Source: Sedimenticola sp. (lineage in GTDB: Bacteria; Pseudomonadota; Gammaproteobacteria; Chromatiales; Chromatiaceae). Taken from it: 12,659 bases of DNA. The notes under the pieces were generated by a model. It did no database searches, was not told where the DNA came from, and saw only the letters and a list, made by a program, of their open reading frames with translations. Each line of letters starts with the position of its first letter. Positions within the stretch are counted from its first letter, which is position 1. This document shows positions 1-6,667 of the stretch, piece after piece. The position numbers and the translations under genes are program-made. Location of the stretch: assembly GCA_027041035.1 (NCBI GenBank), contig JALULB010000107.1, positions 1 to 12,659 of the forward strand. The letters run 5' to 3'.

Positions 1-2
1 TC

Positions 3-224
3 GCGCTGACCGAACCCTACATGCACGATGGCAGTCTGAAGACACTGGAAGACACCGTCGAGTTCTACAACAACGGCGGGCGCCTGAAGGAGGACGATCC
101 GGTTTCACCCTTCCTCAGCGGCGGTATCCGTGCGTTGAAACTCAGTGACCAGGAGAAGCAGGATCTCGTCGAGTTCCTGAAGTCCCTGTCCAGCCCCGAG
201 ATCGTCAAGGCCACCGGCCAATAG
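3..224 (+). CDS. Di-heme cytochrome c peroxidase / MauG family, C-terminal end (partial)
   Basis: Only the last 73 or so codons are present; the gene enters from the left edge and ends at TAG 222-224. The readable peptide begins ALTEPYMHDGSLKTLEDTVE and continues into FYNNGG, the hallmark C-terminal block of bacterial di-heme cytochrome c peroxidases. In that family the Met of the PYMHDGS motif lies close to the high-potential heme and often serves as its ligand. These periplasmic enzymes reduce hydrogen peroxide with electrons from small c-type cytochromes; MauG-like relatives oxidise proteins. The heme-binding CxxCH motifs lie outside the window, so peroxidase and MauG-like roles cannot be separated. 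The stop codon abuts the Shine-Dalgarno of the next gene, 11 bases from its ATG, so the two are almost certainly co-transcribed. Confidence 0.85.
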   Translation, partial: ALTEPYMHDGSLKTLEDTVEFYNNGGRLKEDDPVSPFLSGGIRALKLSDQEKQDLVEFLKSLSSPEIVKATGQ

Positions 225-235
225 GAGAAGACATC

Positions 236-1309
236 ATGTCCAAGTATTCAAGACGCGATTTTCTGAAGCGGGCCGGCGCCTGTGCCGTGGCGGGAACCCT
301 GCCGATCAGCCTGGTCGAGGTGGCCTTCGGCAACAGCGACCCGAAGAACTTCACCTTCGCCTTCATCTCCGATTCGCATATCACCCAGACCAAGGGCGAC
401 AACTTTGTCGAGAACTGGGACCGGGGGCTGAGGCGCGCGGTTGCCGAATGCAATCTGCTCGATCCACGTCCGGATTTCATCCTCTACGGCGGCGACATCG
501 CCCAACTCGGCAAGCCGGAGGAGATCGATCATGGGCTGGAGATTCTTGCCGGCCTGCGCGGCGACGTGCATTACGTCATGGGCGAACACGACTACTACCT
601 CGATCTCGGCGAGCATTGGCGCAAGCGCCTGGGGCCGGAGCGTTACAGCTTCGACCACAAGGGCGTGCATTTCGTCGTGCTGAACAGCATCCTGACGTAT
701 CCGGAATGGACCCACAAGGCATGGGATAGCGGCATGCAACGCATGTTGCAGATGGCGCGGCTGGACAACCCGCATGGCTCGCCATTCATGGTCGGCGACG
801 AACAGCGGCAATGGCTGAAGGAAGATCTGGCGAAGGTCGACAAGCGCACGCCGGTGGTGGTGTTCTCGCATTCGCCGATTCAGAAGATCTACAAGGGCTG
901 GAACTTCTGGACGGACGATGCCGAACAGGTGCAGGCGATGCTGAAACCGTTCGACAAGGCGACCGTGATCTACGGTCACGTACACCAGATCCAGTACAAC
1001 CAGATCGACAACATCAGCTTTCACGCGGTGATGGCGACCGCCTGGCCCTGGCCCTATCCGTCGACCTACAAACAGGCCGAGAGCCACCTCGCCAAGCTGA
1101 CGGTCCCGATGAACCGGGCCGATCCCTTCTTCGAGCGTGACGCCACCGGCTGGCAGTTCATCGACATGCACAGCGGTAACGTCGATATGCGCTACGTGCT
1201 GCCGGGCAACGCCAGCCGCCGCGTGGCATTCGATGAAAAGGCCGGGCGGCCGATGGATACCCGTCACCAGGACCCCGCGTCGCGGATCCCGCCGCAGAAC
1301 CACTACTGA
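236..1309 (+). CDS. Tat-exported calcineurin-like metallophosphoesterase
   Basis: A 357-residue protein with a twin-arginine signal: SRRDFLK at residues 5-11, then a hydrophobic stretch to about residue 32. This predicts export in folded form with metals already bound. The calcineurin-like dimetal motifs appear in order: D46-x-H48 (FISDSHIT), GGD 85-87, GEHD 116-119 (the usual GNHD with Glu for Asn), H212 in VFSHSP, and GHVH 247-250. The ATG at 236 is chosen because AGGAG (223-227) precedes it and the Tat motif starts at once. It sits between a di-heme peroxidase and a small cytochrome c, so a periplasmic redox-linked role is plausible, but the substrate cannot be read from sequence. Family members cleave phosphomonoesters, phosphodiesters or nucleotides. 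In the GNHD motif the Asn is normally a metal ligand, so the N117E replacement may change metal choice or activity. Confidence 0.9.
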   Translation: MSKYSRRDFLKRAGACAVAGTLPISLVEVAFGNSDPKNFTFAFISDSHITQTKGDNFVENWDRGLRRAVAECNLLDPRPDFILYGGDIAQLGKPEEIDHGLEILAGLRGDVHYVMGEHDYYLDLGEHWRKRLGPERYSFDHKGVHFVVLNSILTYPEWTHKAWDSGMQRMLQMARLDNPHGSPFMVGDEQRQWLKEDLAKVDKRTPVVVFSHSPIQKIYKGWNFWTDDAEQVQAMLKPFDKATVIYGHVHQIQYNQIDNISFHAVMATAWPWPYPSTYKQAESHLAKLTVPMNRADPFFERDATGWQFIDMHSGNVDMRYVLPGNASRRVAFDEKAGRPMDTRHQDPASRIPPQNHY

Positions 1310-1319
1310 GGATGAGAAC

Positions 1320-1724
1320 ATGAAACACAGACTGTTAGCGATCCCGCTGCTGCTGGTCGGGCTGAATCCGTCGCTGTCGGCGTTGGCCGACGAGTTCGAC
1401 GCCGACGACCTGAAGCGTTGGCAGGCCGGCTTCATGTCGGCGGTAAAGAGCGGCGAGAAGCTGTTCCATGGCGGGATAAAGAACCCGAACACCATGTCCT
1501 GCGATCAATGTCACCCGAATGCCGCGAACACCCATCCCGAGACCTATCCGAAATTCCAGCAACAACTGGGCAAGGTCGCGGTACTTGGGGAGATGATCAA
1601 CTGGTGCATTCGCAACCCGCTGAAGGGCAAGCCATTGGCGTTGGATTCCGATGACATGGCCGCCCTGCAGGCGTATATCACCTGGGAACGACGCGGCGTG
1701 AAACTGGCGCCGGGCAAGCACTGA
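1320..1724 (+). CDS. Small periplasmic mono-heme c-type cytochrome
   Basis: A 134-residue protein with a Sec signal peptide, probably cleaved after ALA at residues 21-23. One heme-attachment motif, CDQCH, lies at residues 61-65. A C-terminal block around residues 92-121 (MINWCIRNPLKGKPL followed by DSDDMAALQAYITW) resembles the heme-domain tail of thiosulfate dehydrogenase (TsdA) and SoxX-type cytochromes. Met92, Cys96 and Met113 are the visible candidates for the distal heme ligand. The ATG at 1320 follows GAGGATGAGA, ten bases after the phosphoesterase stop. A longer same-frame reading from 1137 overlaps the phosphoesterase and is not credible. As third gene of the operon it most likely passes electrons to or from the upstream di-heme peroxidase; that partnership is inferred from context. 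A Cys-ligated heme, as in Sox/Tsd cytochromes, is possible but unproven. Confidence 0.85.
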   Translation: MKHRLLAIPLLLVGLNPSLSALADEFDADDLKRWQAGFMSAVKSGEKLFHGGIKNPNTMSCDQCHPNAANTHPETYPKFQQQLGKVAVLGEMINWCIRNPLKGKPLALDSDDMAALQAYITWERRGVKLAPGKH

Positions 1725-1773
1725 GGCGGTGGTGGAACGCTGGTATCGCGGCGCGCCACCCAGCCTCTGTATC

Positions 1774-1864
1774 TTGTGGGTCGGACTTCAGTCCGACAGC
1801 GGTGCCGCCGTGGCGTCTGGCGTTATGAACCCGCGCGGTTGTCGGACTGAAGTCCGACCCACAA
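1774..1864. repeat. Inverted REP-type palindrome pair (REPIN-like)
   Basis: Two 25-base arms, 1774-1798 and 1840-1864, are perfect reverse complements separated by 41 bases. Each arm is itself a hairpin, GTCGGAC-TTCA-GTCCGAC, extended on one side by GTGGG/CCCAC. This is the architecture of two REP sequences in opposite orientation. The pair lies between the convergent cytochrome (plus) and Fur-like (minus) genes, where REP units commonly sit and can act as bidirectional transcript ends. No RAYT transposase is visible in the window. Confidence 0.85.
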
Positions 1865-1931
1865 ACCTATGCCGTCATCGGCTACATGCCAGCACCGCGC
1901 GGGCCAGATTTCCGGGCGTCGGACCCGGTGC

Positions 1932-2360
1932 TCAGTGTTCGGCCGCGTCGCTATAGCGAATAACGATGTCGATGCCTTCGATATGCGCGTTGCGCGGCAG
2001 TTTCGGGATGCCGGTGACCAACAGCTTGTTGCTGTCGAGGTCGGTCAGTTCACCGGTGGTGGTGTTGAACAGATGCTGGTGTGGTTGCAGGTTGGAATCG
2101 AAATACTTGGCATTGGCGTCGATTACGACCTCGTTCAGCAGACCTTGTCCGGAGAACAGGCGCAGGGTGTTGTAGACCGTCGCCCTGGAAACCGGGGCAT
2201 TGCGCGCCCGCGCCATGTCATAGAGCGCATCGGCGGTCAGGTGTTGAGGGCGGGAAAGGATCAACCGCCCCAGTTCGACACGTTGACGTGTCGGCGAGAT
2301 GCCATGCGCTTTCAACGTCGCCGTGACTTCGCGCGTACTACTGGGGTAGTGCTGCTGCAT
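1932..2360 (-). CDS. Fur-superfamily regulator, PerR/Irr-like (no zinc cysteines)
   Basis: A 142-residue winged-helix repressor. Residues 20-70 form the DNA-binding domain, ISPTRQRVELGRLIL and the recognition helix VSRATVYNTLRLF (57-69). The dimerisation domain carries HQHLFN (94-99). Aligned by eye with Bacillus PerR, all five regulatory-metal ligands seem kept: H40 (PQHLTADAL), D88, H94, H96 and D107. The protein contains no cysteine, so the structural CxxC zinc sites of Fur and PerR are absent, as in Irr and some PerR proteins. This suggests peroxide or heme/iron sensing rather than classical Fur function. It is transcribed convergently with the peroxidase-cytochrome operon, so control of that operon is attractive but not shown. 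A perfect 12-bp palindrome upstream could be its own operator. Confidence 0.85.
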   Translation of the reverse strand: MQQHYPSSTREVTATLKAHGISPTRQRVELGRLILSRPQHLTADALYDMARARNAPVSRATVYNTLRLFSGQGLLNEVVIDANAKYFDSNLQPHQHLFNTTTGELTDLDSNKLLVTGIPKLPRNAHIEGIDIVIRYSDAAEH

Positions 2361-2379
2361 GCCGTCGAGGTATCCAATG

Positions 2380-2391
2380 TGAACCGGTTCA
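2380..2391. promoter_or_regulatory. Operator-like palindrome TGAACCGGTTCA upstream of the Fur-like gene
   Basis: A perfect 12-bp palindrome lies 20 bases upstream of the Fur-like start codon and just downstream of a possible -10 (GATAAT on the minus strand, 2395-2400). Its position between promoter and start fits autorepression. It does not resemble the canonical Fur box. No good -35 is seen; the slot 17 bases above the GATAAT falls on the edge of the adjacent MITE. Confidence 0.45.
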
Positions 2392-2418
2392 AATATTATC
2401 GTTTTATTAAAGCGATTC

Positions 2419-2570
2419 GTAACTACTCAGCGAGTAACTCAAATAAAGGGTAACTGCTCAGATCGCCGCTGAAATGCGTCAGATCAAGGCAAAAAATGTG
2501 ATTTTACATGTGTAAATGACCATTTTTGAACGCAGAGCTGGCGCATTTCAGCGGTTAGCTGAGTAGTTAC
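2419..2570. mobile_element. 152-bp MITE with IS66-like ends and an 8-bp target duplication
   Basis: The element is bounded by perfect 13-bp terminal inverted repeats, GTAACTACTCAGC at 2419-2431 and its complement at 2558-2570. It is flanked on both sides by the same octamer, AGCGATTC (2411-2418 and 2571-2578). Inside, 2450-2485 is complementary to 2535-2570 with 30 of 36 positions matching, so most of the element can fold as one long hairpin. It has no coding capacity. Ends beginning GTAA and 8-bp duplications are known features of the IS66 family, so a non-autonomous IS66-type derivative is inferred. It occupies the divergent intergenic region between the Fur-like gene and the gacA-type operon. 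Confidence 0.85.
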
Positions 2571-2637
2571 AGCGATTCTAGGTTCCGGGCGAGTAGGAAG
2601 CAAGCCGGGAACCGCCGGATGGCGCGCCGCGCGTCGA

Positions 2638-2666
2638 TTGTGGCCCTGAAACCGGTCTGCTAGGAT
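2638..2666 (+). promoter_or_regulatory. Candidate sigma-70 promoter of the gacA-udg-uvrC operon
   Basis: TTGTGG (2638-2643) and TAGGAT (2661-2666) are separated by 17 bases. This would start transcription near 2673, giving a leader of about 27 bases before the response-regulator ATG at 2700. The hexamers match consensus only partly. The rest of 2571-2699 shows no other obvious signal. Confidence 0.35.
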
Positions 2667-2699
2667 GGATGGTCAACCCCTGAATACGATGAAGCCTGA

Positions 2700-3353
2700 A
2701 TGATAAAAGTGCTACTGGTCGACGACCACGACCTGGTGAGAACCGGGATCAGAAGTATTCTGGAAGGGACGCCGGATATCTCCGTCATTGGTGAAGCCTC
2801 CAGCGGTGAGCAGGCGGTGGAAATGGTGCGCCATTCACCGCCGGACATTGTCCTGATGGATGTGAACATGCCGGGCATCGGCGGCCTGGAGGCGACGCGC
2901 AAGATTCTGCGCATCGCCGAGCGTGTCAAGGTCATCGCGCTGACGATACACGCGGAACAGCCGTTTCCCGAACAGCTCCACGAGGCCGGCGCGGCGGGCT
3001 ACCTGACCAAGGGTTGCGACGCCGAGGAGATGTGCCACGCGATCCGCACGGTGCATGACGGCAAGTCCTATATCGAGCGCGAAGTGGCGCAGAGCATGAT
3101 GCTCGACAATCTGAACAAAAAGAACAAGGACGAGGAATCACCGTTCGAGCGCCTCTCCAACCGCGAGATGCAGGTGATGCTGATGATCACCAAGGGCATC
3201 AACAGCCAGGAGATCTCGGACGCGCTGTGTCTCAGCCCGAAAACGGTATCCACCTATCGGCATCGCCTGTTCGAGAAGCTCGACGTGCGCAACGACGTGG
3301 AACTCACCCACCTGGCGCTCCGCCACGGCGTGTTCGGCGACGCGACGACTTGA
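2700..3353 (+). CDS. gacA: GacA/UvrY-type response regulator (NarL/FixJ family)
   Basis: 217 residues. The receiver domain (1-120) has the acidic pair D8/D9, phospho-acceptor D54 in VLMDVNMPG, T82 and K104. The C-terminal LuxR-type helix-turn-helix runs from about 149 to 210 (LSNREMQVMLMITKG, SQEISDALCLSPKTVSTYRHR). In Gammaproteobacteria this protein, partnered with the BarA/GacS hybrid kinase, activates small RNAs that sequester CsrA/RsmA. It thereby switches metabolism, motility and exopolysaccharide programmes. The position immediately upstream of uvrC is the classic uvrY-uvrC arrangement and supports the assignment. Start ATG 2700 has only a weak Shine-Dalgarno (GATGAAG). Its stop codon overlaps the TTG start of the next gene, implying translational coupling. 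E. coli calls it uvrY and pseudomonads gacA. Confidence 0.93.
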   Translation: MIKVLLVDDHDLVRTGIRSILEGTPDISVIGEASSGEQAVEMVRHSPPDIVLMDVNMPGIGGLEATRKILRIAERVKVIALTIHAEQPFPEQLHEAGAAGYLTKGCDAEEMCHAIRTVHDGKSYIEREVAQSMMLDNLNKKNKDEESPFERLSNREMQVMLMITKGINSQEISDALCLSPKTVSTYRHRLFEKLDVRNDVELTHLALRHGVFGDATT

Positions 3354-3985
3354 ACGGCTTCGATCCTGACTGCCGCCGTTGCGAGCGCCTGGCGGGTTTC
3401 CTCGACGAGGTCGGCGCGCGACACCCCGACTACTACTGCCGGCCGGTGCCGCCATTCGGCGCGGAACGGCCAAGGCTGCTGATCGTCGGGCTGGCGCCAG
3501 GGCTGCACGGCGCCAATCGCAGCGGTCGACCCTTCACCGGCGACCACGCCGGCATCCTGCTGTATCAGACCCTCTACCTGCATGGCTTCGCCAGCGCGCC
3601 GCATTCGGAATCCGTCGACGACGGTCTGGTGCTGCACGACTGCCGCATCACCAACGCGGTGAAATGCCTGCCGCCCCAGAACAAGCCGGTGGCCGCCGAA
3701 ATCAACAACTGCAACGCCTATCTGCGCGCCGAGCTGGAATCCCTGCCCGCCGGGGCCGTGGTGCTGGCGCTGGGTTCCATCGCGCACAAAGCGGTGGTCG
3801 GCGCGTTCGGCCTGCGCCAGGCGACGCACAAGTTCGGCCACGCGGCGGAACACCCGCTGCCCGGGGAACGCCGCTTGCTCGATTCCTACCATTGCAGCCG
3901 CTACAACACCCAGACCCGGCGGCTCACCGAGCCGATGTTCCAGCAGGTCTTCGCGCGCGCCCGGGAGCTGATCGACACGCGATGA
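3350..3985 (+). CDS. Uracil-DNA glycosylase family 5 (UDGb), Fe-S type
   Basis: 211 residues from TTG 3350, whose bases overlap the response-regulator stop (TTGA). A same-frame reading from 3227 would lie inside that gene, so TTG is preferred. Cysteines C8, C11 (CRRC), C106 (VKCLPPQNKP) and C121 are spaced as in 4Fe-4S uracil glycosylases. Motif A, GLAPGLHGANRSGRPFTGD (47-65), is that of family 5 (UDGb), which lacks the usual catalytic Asp/Asn of families 1 and 4. YHCSRYNTQTRRLT near residues 175-190 corresponds to the C-terminal motif, with Tyr-His-Cys-Ser in place of the more usual His-Pro-Ser. The enzyme removes uracil, and in this family also other deaminated bases, to start base excision repair. 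It is placed between gacA and uvrC, and its TGA overlaps the uvrC ATG (ATGA), giving a coupled BER/NER repair operon. Confidence 0.88.
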   Translation: MNGFDPDCRRCERLAGFLDEVGARHPDYYCRPVPPFGAERPRLLIVGLAPGLHGANRSGRPFTGDHAGILLYQTLYLHGFASAPHSESVDDGLVLHDCRITNAVKCLPPQNKPVAAEINNCNAYLRAELESLPAGAVVLALGSIAHKAVVGAFGLRQATHKFGHAAEHPLPGERRLLDSYHCSRYNTQTRRLTEPMFQQVFARARELIDTR

Positions 3986-5814
3986 GCGAACCCGGTTCCG
4001 ACGCCGCGTTCGACGCGGCGGCCTTCCTGAAGACCCTCACCAGCCGGCCCGGCGTGTACCGCATGCTCGATGCCGAGGGCGAGGTGCTGTACGTCGGCAA
4101 GGCGAAGGATCTGAAGCGCCGCGTGTCCAGCTACTTCACCCGATCGCTGAACCGGCGCATCCAGCGCATGGTCGTCCAGATTCGCGCGATCGAGGTCACG
4201 GTGACGCACACCGAGGCCGAGGCGCTGTTGCTCGAAGCCAACCTGATCAAGTCGCTGAAGCCGCGTTACAACGTGTTGCTGCGCGACGACAAGAGCTATC
4301 CATTCGTCTACCTGTCCGTCGGCGAGCGCTACCCACGCGTGTCGCTGTATCGGGGCGCGCGCGGCCAAAAGGGGCGTTACTTCGGCCCCTACCCGAATGT
4401 GCGCTCGGTGCGCGAGACGCTGCACATCCTGCAAAAGCTGTTCCGCGTGCGCCAGTGCGAGGACAGCGTATTCCGCAATCGCTCGCGTCCCTGTCTGCAA
4501 TACCAGATCAAGCGTTGCTCCGGTCCGTGCGTGAACCGCATCTCGCCCGAGGACTATGCCCGCGATGTCGAGGACACAATGCGTTTTCTCGACGGCAAGA
4601 CCACGCACATCATCGACGATCTGGTAGCGCGCATGGAGGCCGCGTCGGCGTCGCTGGCGTTCGAACAGGCGGCGCGATTTCGCGACCAGATCGCCGCGTT
4701 GCGACGCGTGCAGGAGAAACAGTACGTCAGTGGCGAGAGCGGTGACATGGATATCATCGCCTGCCACTTGGCGCAGGACAGCGCCTGCGTGCAGGTGTTC
4801 TTTCTGCGCAACGGACGCAACCTGGGCAACAAGGCCTTCTTCCCGCGACTGCCCAGGGATGTCAGCGAGGACGACGTGCTCGCCGCCTTCATCAGCCAGT
4901 TCTACGGCAACAAGCAGATTCCACCGGAGCTGCTGGTATCCCACGACATGCAACAGCAGGCGCTGCTCCAGACCGCGTTGAGCCAGCAGGCCGGGCGCAA
5001 GGTACGCATCAGTCATCGGCTGCGCGGCCAGCGTCGCCACTGGCTGCGCATGGCCGAGCACAATGCGCGTCTGGCGCTGGAGGCGCGACTCGCCGGTCGC
5101 GCCGGCATGCGTGCGCGACTGGAGAACCTGCGCGAGGTACTCGGCCTGGACGACCCGCCGGCACGCATGGAGTGTTTCGACATCAGCCATACCGCCGGCG
5201 AGCTGACCGTGGCCTCCTGCGTGGTCTTCAACCCGGAAGGCCCGCTGAAGTCCGACTACCGCCGCTTCAATATCAAGGACATCACCCCGGGCGACGACTA
5301 CGCGGCGATGCGGCAGGCGTTGCAACGGCGTTATTCACGCATCCAGAAAGAGGAGGGCAGGCTGCCCGACGTGCTGTTCATCGACGGCGGCAAGGGACAG
5401 CTCGGCATCGCCCGCGAGGTCATGGCCGAGCTGGGTGTCCACGAGGTGATGCTGGTCGGCGTTGCCAAGGGGCCGGATCGCAAACCCGGCATGGAACAAT
5501 TGTTCATCGACGACGCCGCCAGGCCGTTGCTGCTGCCCGGCAACTCCGCGGCGCTGCATCTGATTCAGCAGATCCGCGACGAGGCACACCGCTTCGCCAT
5601 CACCGGTCATCGACAGCGTCGCGCGAAACGCCAGCGCGACTCGACACTGGAGGACATCCCCGGCATCGGGCCGAAACGTCGCCGCCAGTTGCTGAACCAG
5701 TTCGGCGGGCTTGCCGAACTGTCCAAGGCCGGGGTGGAAGACATCGCGCGGGTGGAAGGCATCTCGCGGAAACTGGCGGAACAGATCTACGCGCATTTCC
5801 ATGGCGGCGCGTGA
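3982..5814 (+). CDS. uvrC: UvrABC excinuclease subunit C
   Basis: 610 residues, the same length as E. coli UvrC. The N-terminal GIY-YIG nuclease (about 15-95) has GVYRMLD (24-30) and LYVGKAKDLKRRVSSYF, and makes the 3' incision. The UVR motif near 210-245 (ARMEAASASLAFEQAARFRDQI) binds UvrB. The RNase H-like domain carries the 5'-incision residues: D400 in CFDISH, D439 in PGDDYAAM, D468 in FIDGGKGQL and H536 in RDEAHRFAI. These correspond to E. coli D399, D438, D466 and H538. Two helix-hairpin-helix motifs end the protein (LEDIPGIGPKRRRQLL and IARVEGISRKLAEQI). All key residues are intact. The ATG at 3982 overlaps the UDGb stop codon; a long in-frame extension upstream to 3379 only shadows UDGb. 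A pgsA gene follows 60 bases later. Confidence 0.98.
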   Translation: MSEPGSDAAFDAAAFLKTLTSRPGVYRMLDAEGEVLYVGKAKDLKRRVSSYFTRSLNRRIQRMVVQIRAIEVTVTHTEAEALLLEANLIKSLKPRYNVLLRDDKSYPFVYLSVGERYPRVSLYRGARGQKGRYFGPYPNVRSVRETLHILQKLFRVRQCEDSVFRNRSRPCLQYQIKRCSGPCVNRISPEDYARDVEDTMRFLDGKTTHIIDDLVARMEAASASLAFEQAARFRDQIAALRRVQEKQYVSGESGDMDIIACHLAQDSACVQVFFLRNGRNLGNKAFFPRLPRDVSEDDVLAAFISQFYGNKQIPPELLVSHDMQQQALLQTALSQQAGRKVRISHRLRGQRRHWLRMAEHNARLALEARLAGRAGMRARLENLREVLGLDDPPARMECFDISHTAGELTVASCVVFNPEGPLKSDYRRFNIKDITPGDDYAAMRQALQRRYSRIQKEEGRLPDVLFIDGGKGQLGIAREVMAELGVHEVMLVGVAKGPDRKPGMEQLFIDDAARPLLLPGNSAALHLIQQIRDEAHRFAITGHRQRRAKRQRDSTLEDIPGIGPKRRRQLLNQFGGLAELSKAGVEDIARVEGISRKLAEQIYAHFHGGA

Positions 5815-5835
5815 CGTGAAGCCGTTGGAATATCT

Positions 5836-5843
5836 GGTAACAT
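5836..5843 (+). promoter_or_regulatory. Possible extended -10 for pgsA
   Basis: TGGTAACAT in the uvrC-pgsA gap fits the extended -10 pattern TGn-TAnnnT and would start transcription about 25 bases before the pgsA TTG. No matching -35 hexamer is seen at 16-18 bases. pgsA may instead be read through from uvrC. Confidence 0.25.
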
Positions 5844-5874
5844 AGTGCCGAATCCAAGCTGACCGGACATCCTG

Positions 5875-6468
5875 TTGAACATCCCCAACCGCCTAACAAT
5901 CCTGCGCATTCTGCTCGTGCCGGTCATCGTCGTGGTGTTCTATCTGCCGGTGTCCTGGGCGAGTCAATTGTCCGCGCTGGTGTTCGCGTTGGCGGCGGCC
6001 ACCGACTGGCTCGACGGCTACCTGGCCCGTCGCTGGCGGCAGACCTCGCCGTTCGGCGCCTTTCTCGATCCGGTCGCCGACAAGATCATGGTCGCCATCG
6101 CGTTGATCCTGCTGCTACAGGCCGACCCGGTCATCTGGCTGACCCTGCCGATCATCATCATCATCGGCCGGGAGATCACCATCTCGGCGTTGCGTGAATG
6201 GATGGCCGAACTGGGTTCGCGCACGACCGTCGCGGTCTCCTATGTCGGCAAGCTGAAAACCGCCGCGCAGATGGGTTCCATCATCGCCATGCTATACCGT
6301 GACGACCTGTTCGGCCTGCCGGTGTACCGCATCGGCGTCATCCTGCTGTACATCGCCGCCGGGCTGACATTGTGGTCGATGCTCGTCTACCTGAAAGCCG
6401 CGCGACCGATGCTGTCGCCGGACAAGCAGCCCGCGTCGGCGGAAGATCGCGGCGAAAGCCATATTTAG
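5875..6468 (+). CDS. pgsA: CDP-diacylglycerol-glycerol-3-phosphate 3-phosphatidyltransferase
   Basis: 197 residues from a TTG start. The start is set by the family's fixed beginning (NIPNRLTILRILLVP, matching NIP-LT-R-P of E. coli PgsA), and no ATG lies nearby. It catalyses CDP-diacylglycerol plus glycerol-3-phosphate to phosphatidylglycerol phosphate, the committed step to phosphatidylglycerol and cardiolipin in the inner membrane. The CDP-alcohol phosphotransferase signature is perfect: D44-x2-D47-G48-x2-A51-R52-x8-G61-x3-D65-x3-D69. Several transmembrane segments are evident (about 8-25, 30-45, 72-100, 148-172). The tail after residue 180 is hydrophilic and longer than the 182-residue E. 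coli enzyme. There is no convincing Shine-Dalgarno. The order uvrC-pgsA-tRNA is conserved in Gammaproteobacteria. Confidence 0.95.
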   Translation: MNIPNRLTILRILLVPVIVVVFYLPVSWASQLSALVFALAAATDWLDGYLARRWRQTSPFGAFLDPVADKIMVAIALILLLQADPVIWLTLPIIIIIGREITISALREWMAELGSRTTVAVSYVGKLKTAAQMGSIIAMLYRDDLFGLPVYRIGVILLYIAAGLTLWSMLVYLKAARPMLSPDKQPASAEDRGESHI

Positions 6469-6470
6469 GC

Positions 6471-6498
6471 TTGACAGGAACCTCAGGAAAGCTAAAAT
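6471..6498 (+). promoter_or_regulatory. Strong sigma-70 promoter of the tRNA-Gly gene
   Basis: A perfect -35 TTGACA (6471-6476) and -10 TAAAAT (6493-6498) are separated by 16 bases and start only three bases after the pgsA stop codon. The following discriminator region (CGCTCCG) is GC-rich, typical of stringently controlled stable-RNA promoters. Transcription would begin near 6505, ten bases before the tRNA. Confidence 0.85.
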
Positions 6499-6514
6499 AC
6501 GCTCCGTCATCAAC

Positions 6515-6590
6515 GCGGGAATAGCTCAGCTGGTAGAGCACAACCTTGCCAAGGTTGGGGTCGCGAGTTCGAATCTCGTTTCCCGCTCCA
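6515..6590 (+). tRNA. tRNA-Gly (anticodon GCC)
   Basis: A 76-base cloverleaf. The acceptor stem GCGGGAA pairs with TTCCCGC, followed by T and an encoded CCA. The D-arm contains AGCTCAGCTGGTAGAGC. The anticodon stem CAACC/GGTTG holds the loop TTGCCAA with anticodon GCC at 6548-6550. The T-arm contains GTTCGAATC. It corresponds to glyW of the E. coli pgsA-glyW-cysT-leuZ cluster. Confidence 0.97.
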
Positions 6591-6597
6591 AATTCAA

Positions 6598-6630
6598 AAG
6601 CCTCGGCTCAACCGGGGCTTTTTCGTTTTC
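6598..6630 (+). terminator. Rho-independent terminator after tRNA-Gly
   Basis: AAGCCTCGG and CCGGGGCTT form a 9-bp stem (one G-T pair) around a CTCAA loop. It is followed by TTTTTCGTTTTC. It lies between the two tRNA genes, so tRNA-Cys expression would need readthrough or its own promoter. Confidence 0.8.
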
Positions 6631-6632
6631 CA

Positions 6633-6653
6633 CGCATGATGCACCATCATGCG
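6633..6653. repeat. Perfect 9-bp hairpin between the tRNA genes
   Basis: CGCATGATG and CATCATGCG pair without mismatch around the three-base loop CAC. It ends 14 bases before tRNA-Cys. There is no T tract, so it is not a standard terminator. It could be a processing site, an operator or a stabilising hairpin; its function is unknown. Confidence 0.6.
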
Positions 6654-6667
6654 CGCGACCCACTTAT

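Noticed and set aside
248..1495. Long minus-strand open frame (415 codons) opposite the phosphoesterase
   Set aside because: It is the GC-rich antisense shadow of a gene with clear catalytic motifs; its low-complexity His/Val/Arg composition matches no family.
2395..2400. GATAAT as part of a Fur box
   Set aside because: Only one half-site is present; the canonical GATAATGATAATCATTATC array is absent, so I read it at most as a -10.
3379..3981. In-frame upstream extension of uvrC
   Set aside because: It overlaps UDGb in another frame and is Arg/Ala-rich shadow sequence; UvrC homology begins just after ATG 3982.
3901..5325. Long minus-strand open frame (474 codons) opposite uvrC
   Set aside because: Antisense shadow of uvrC; no recognisable motif or ribosome-binding site.
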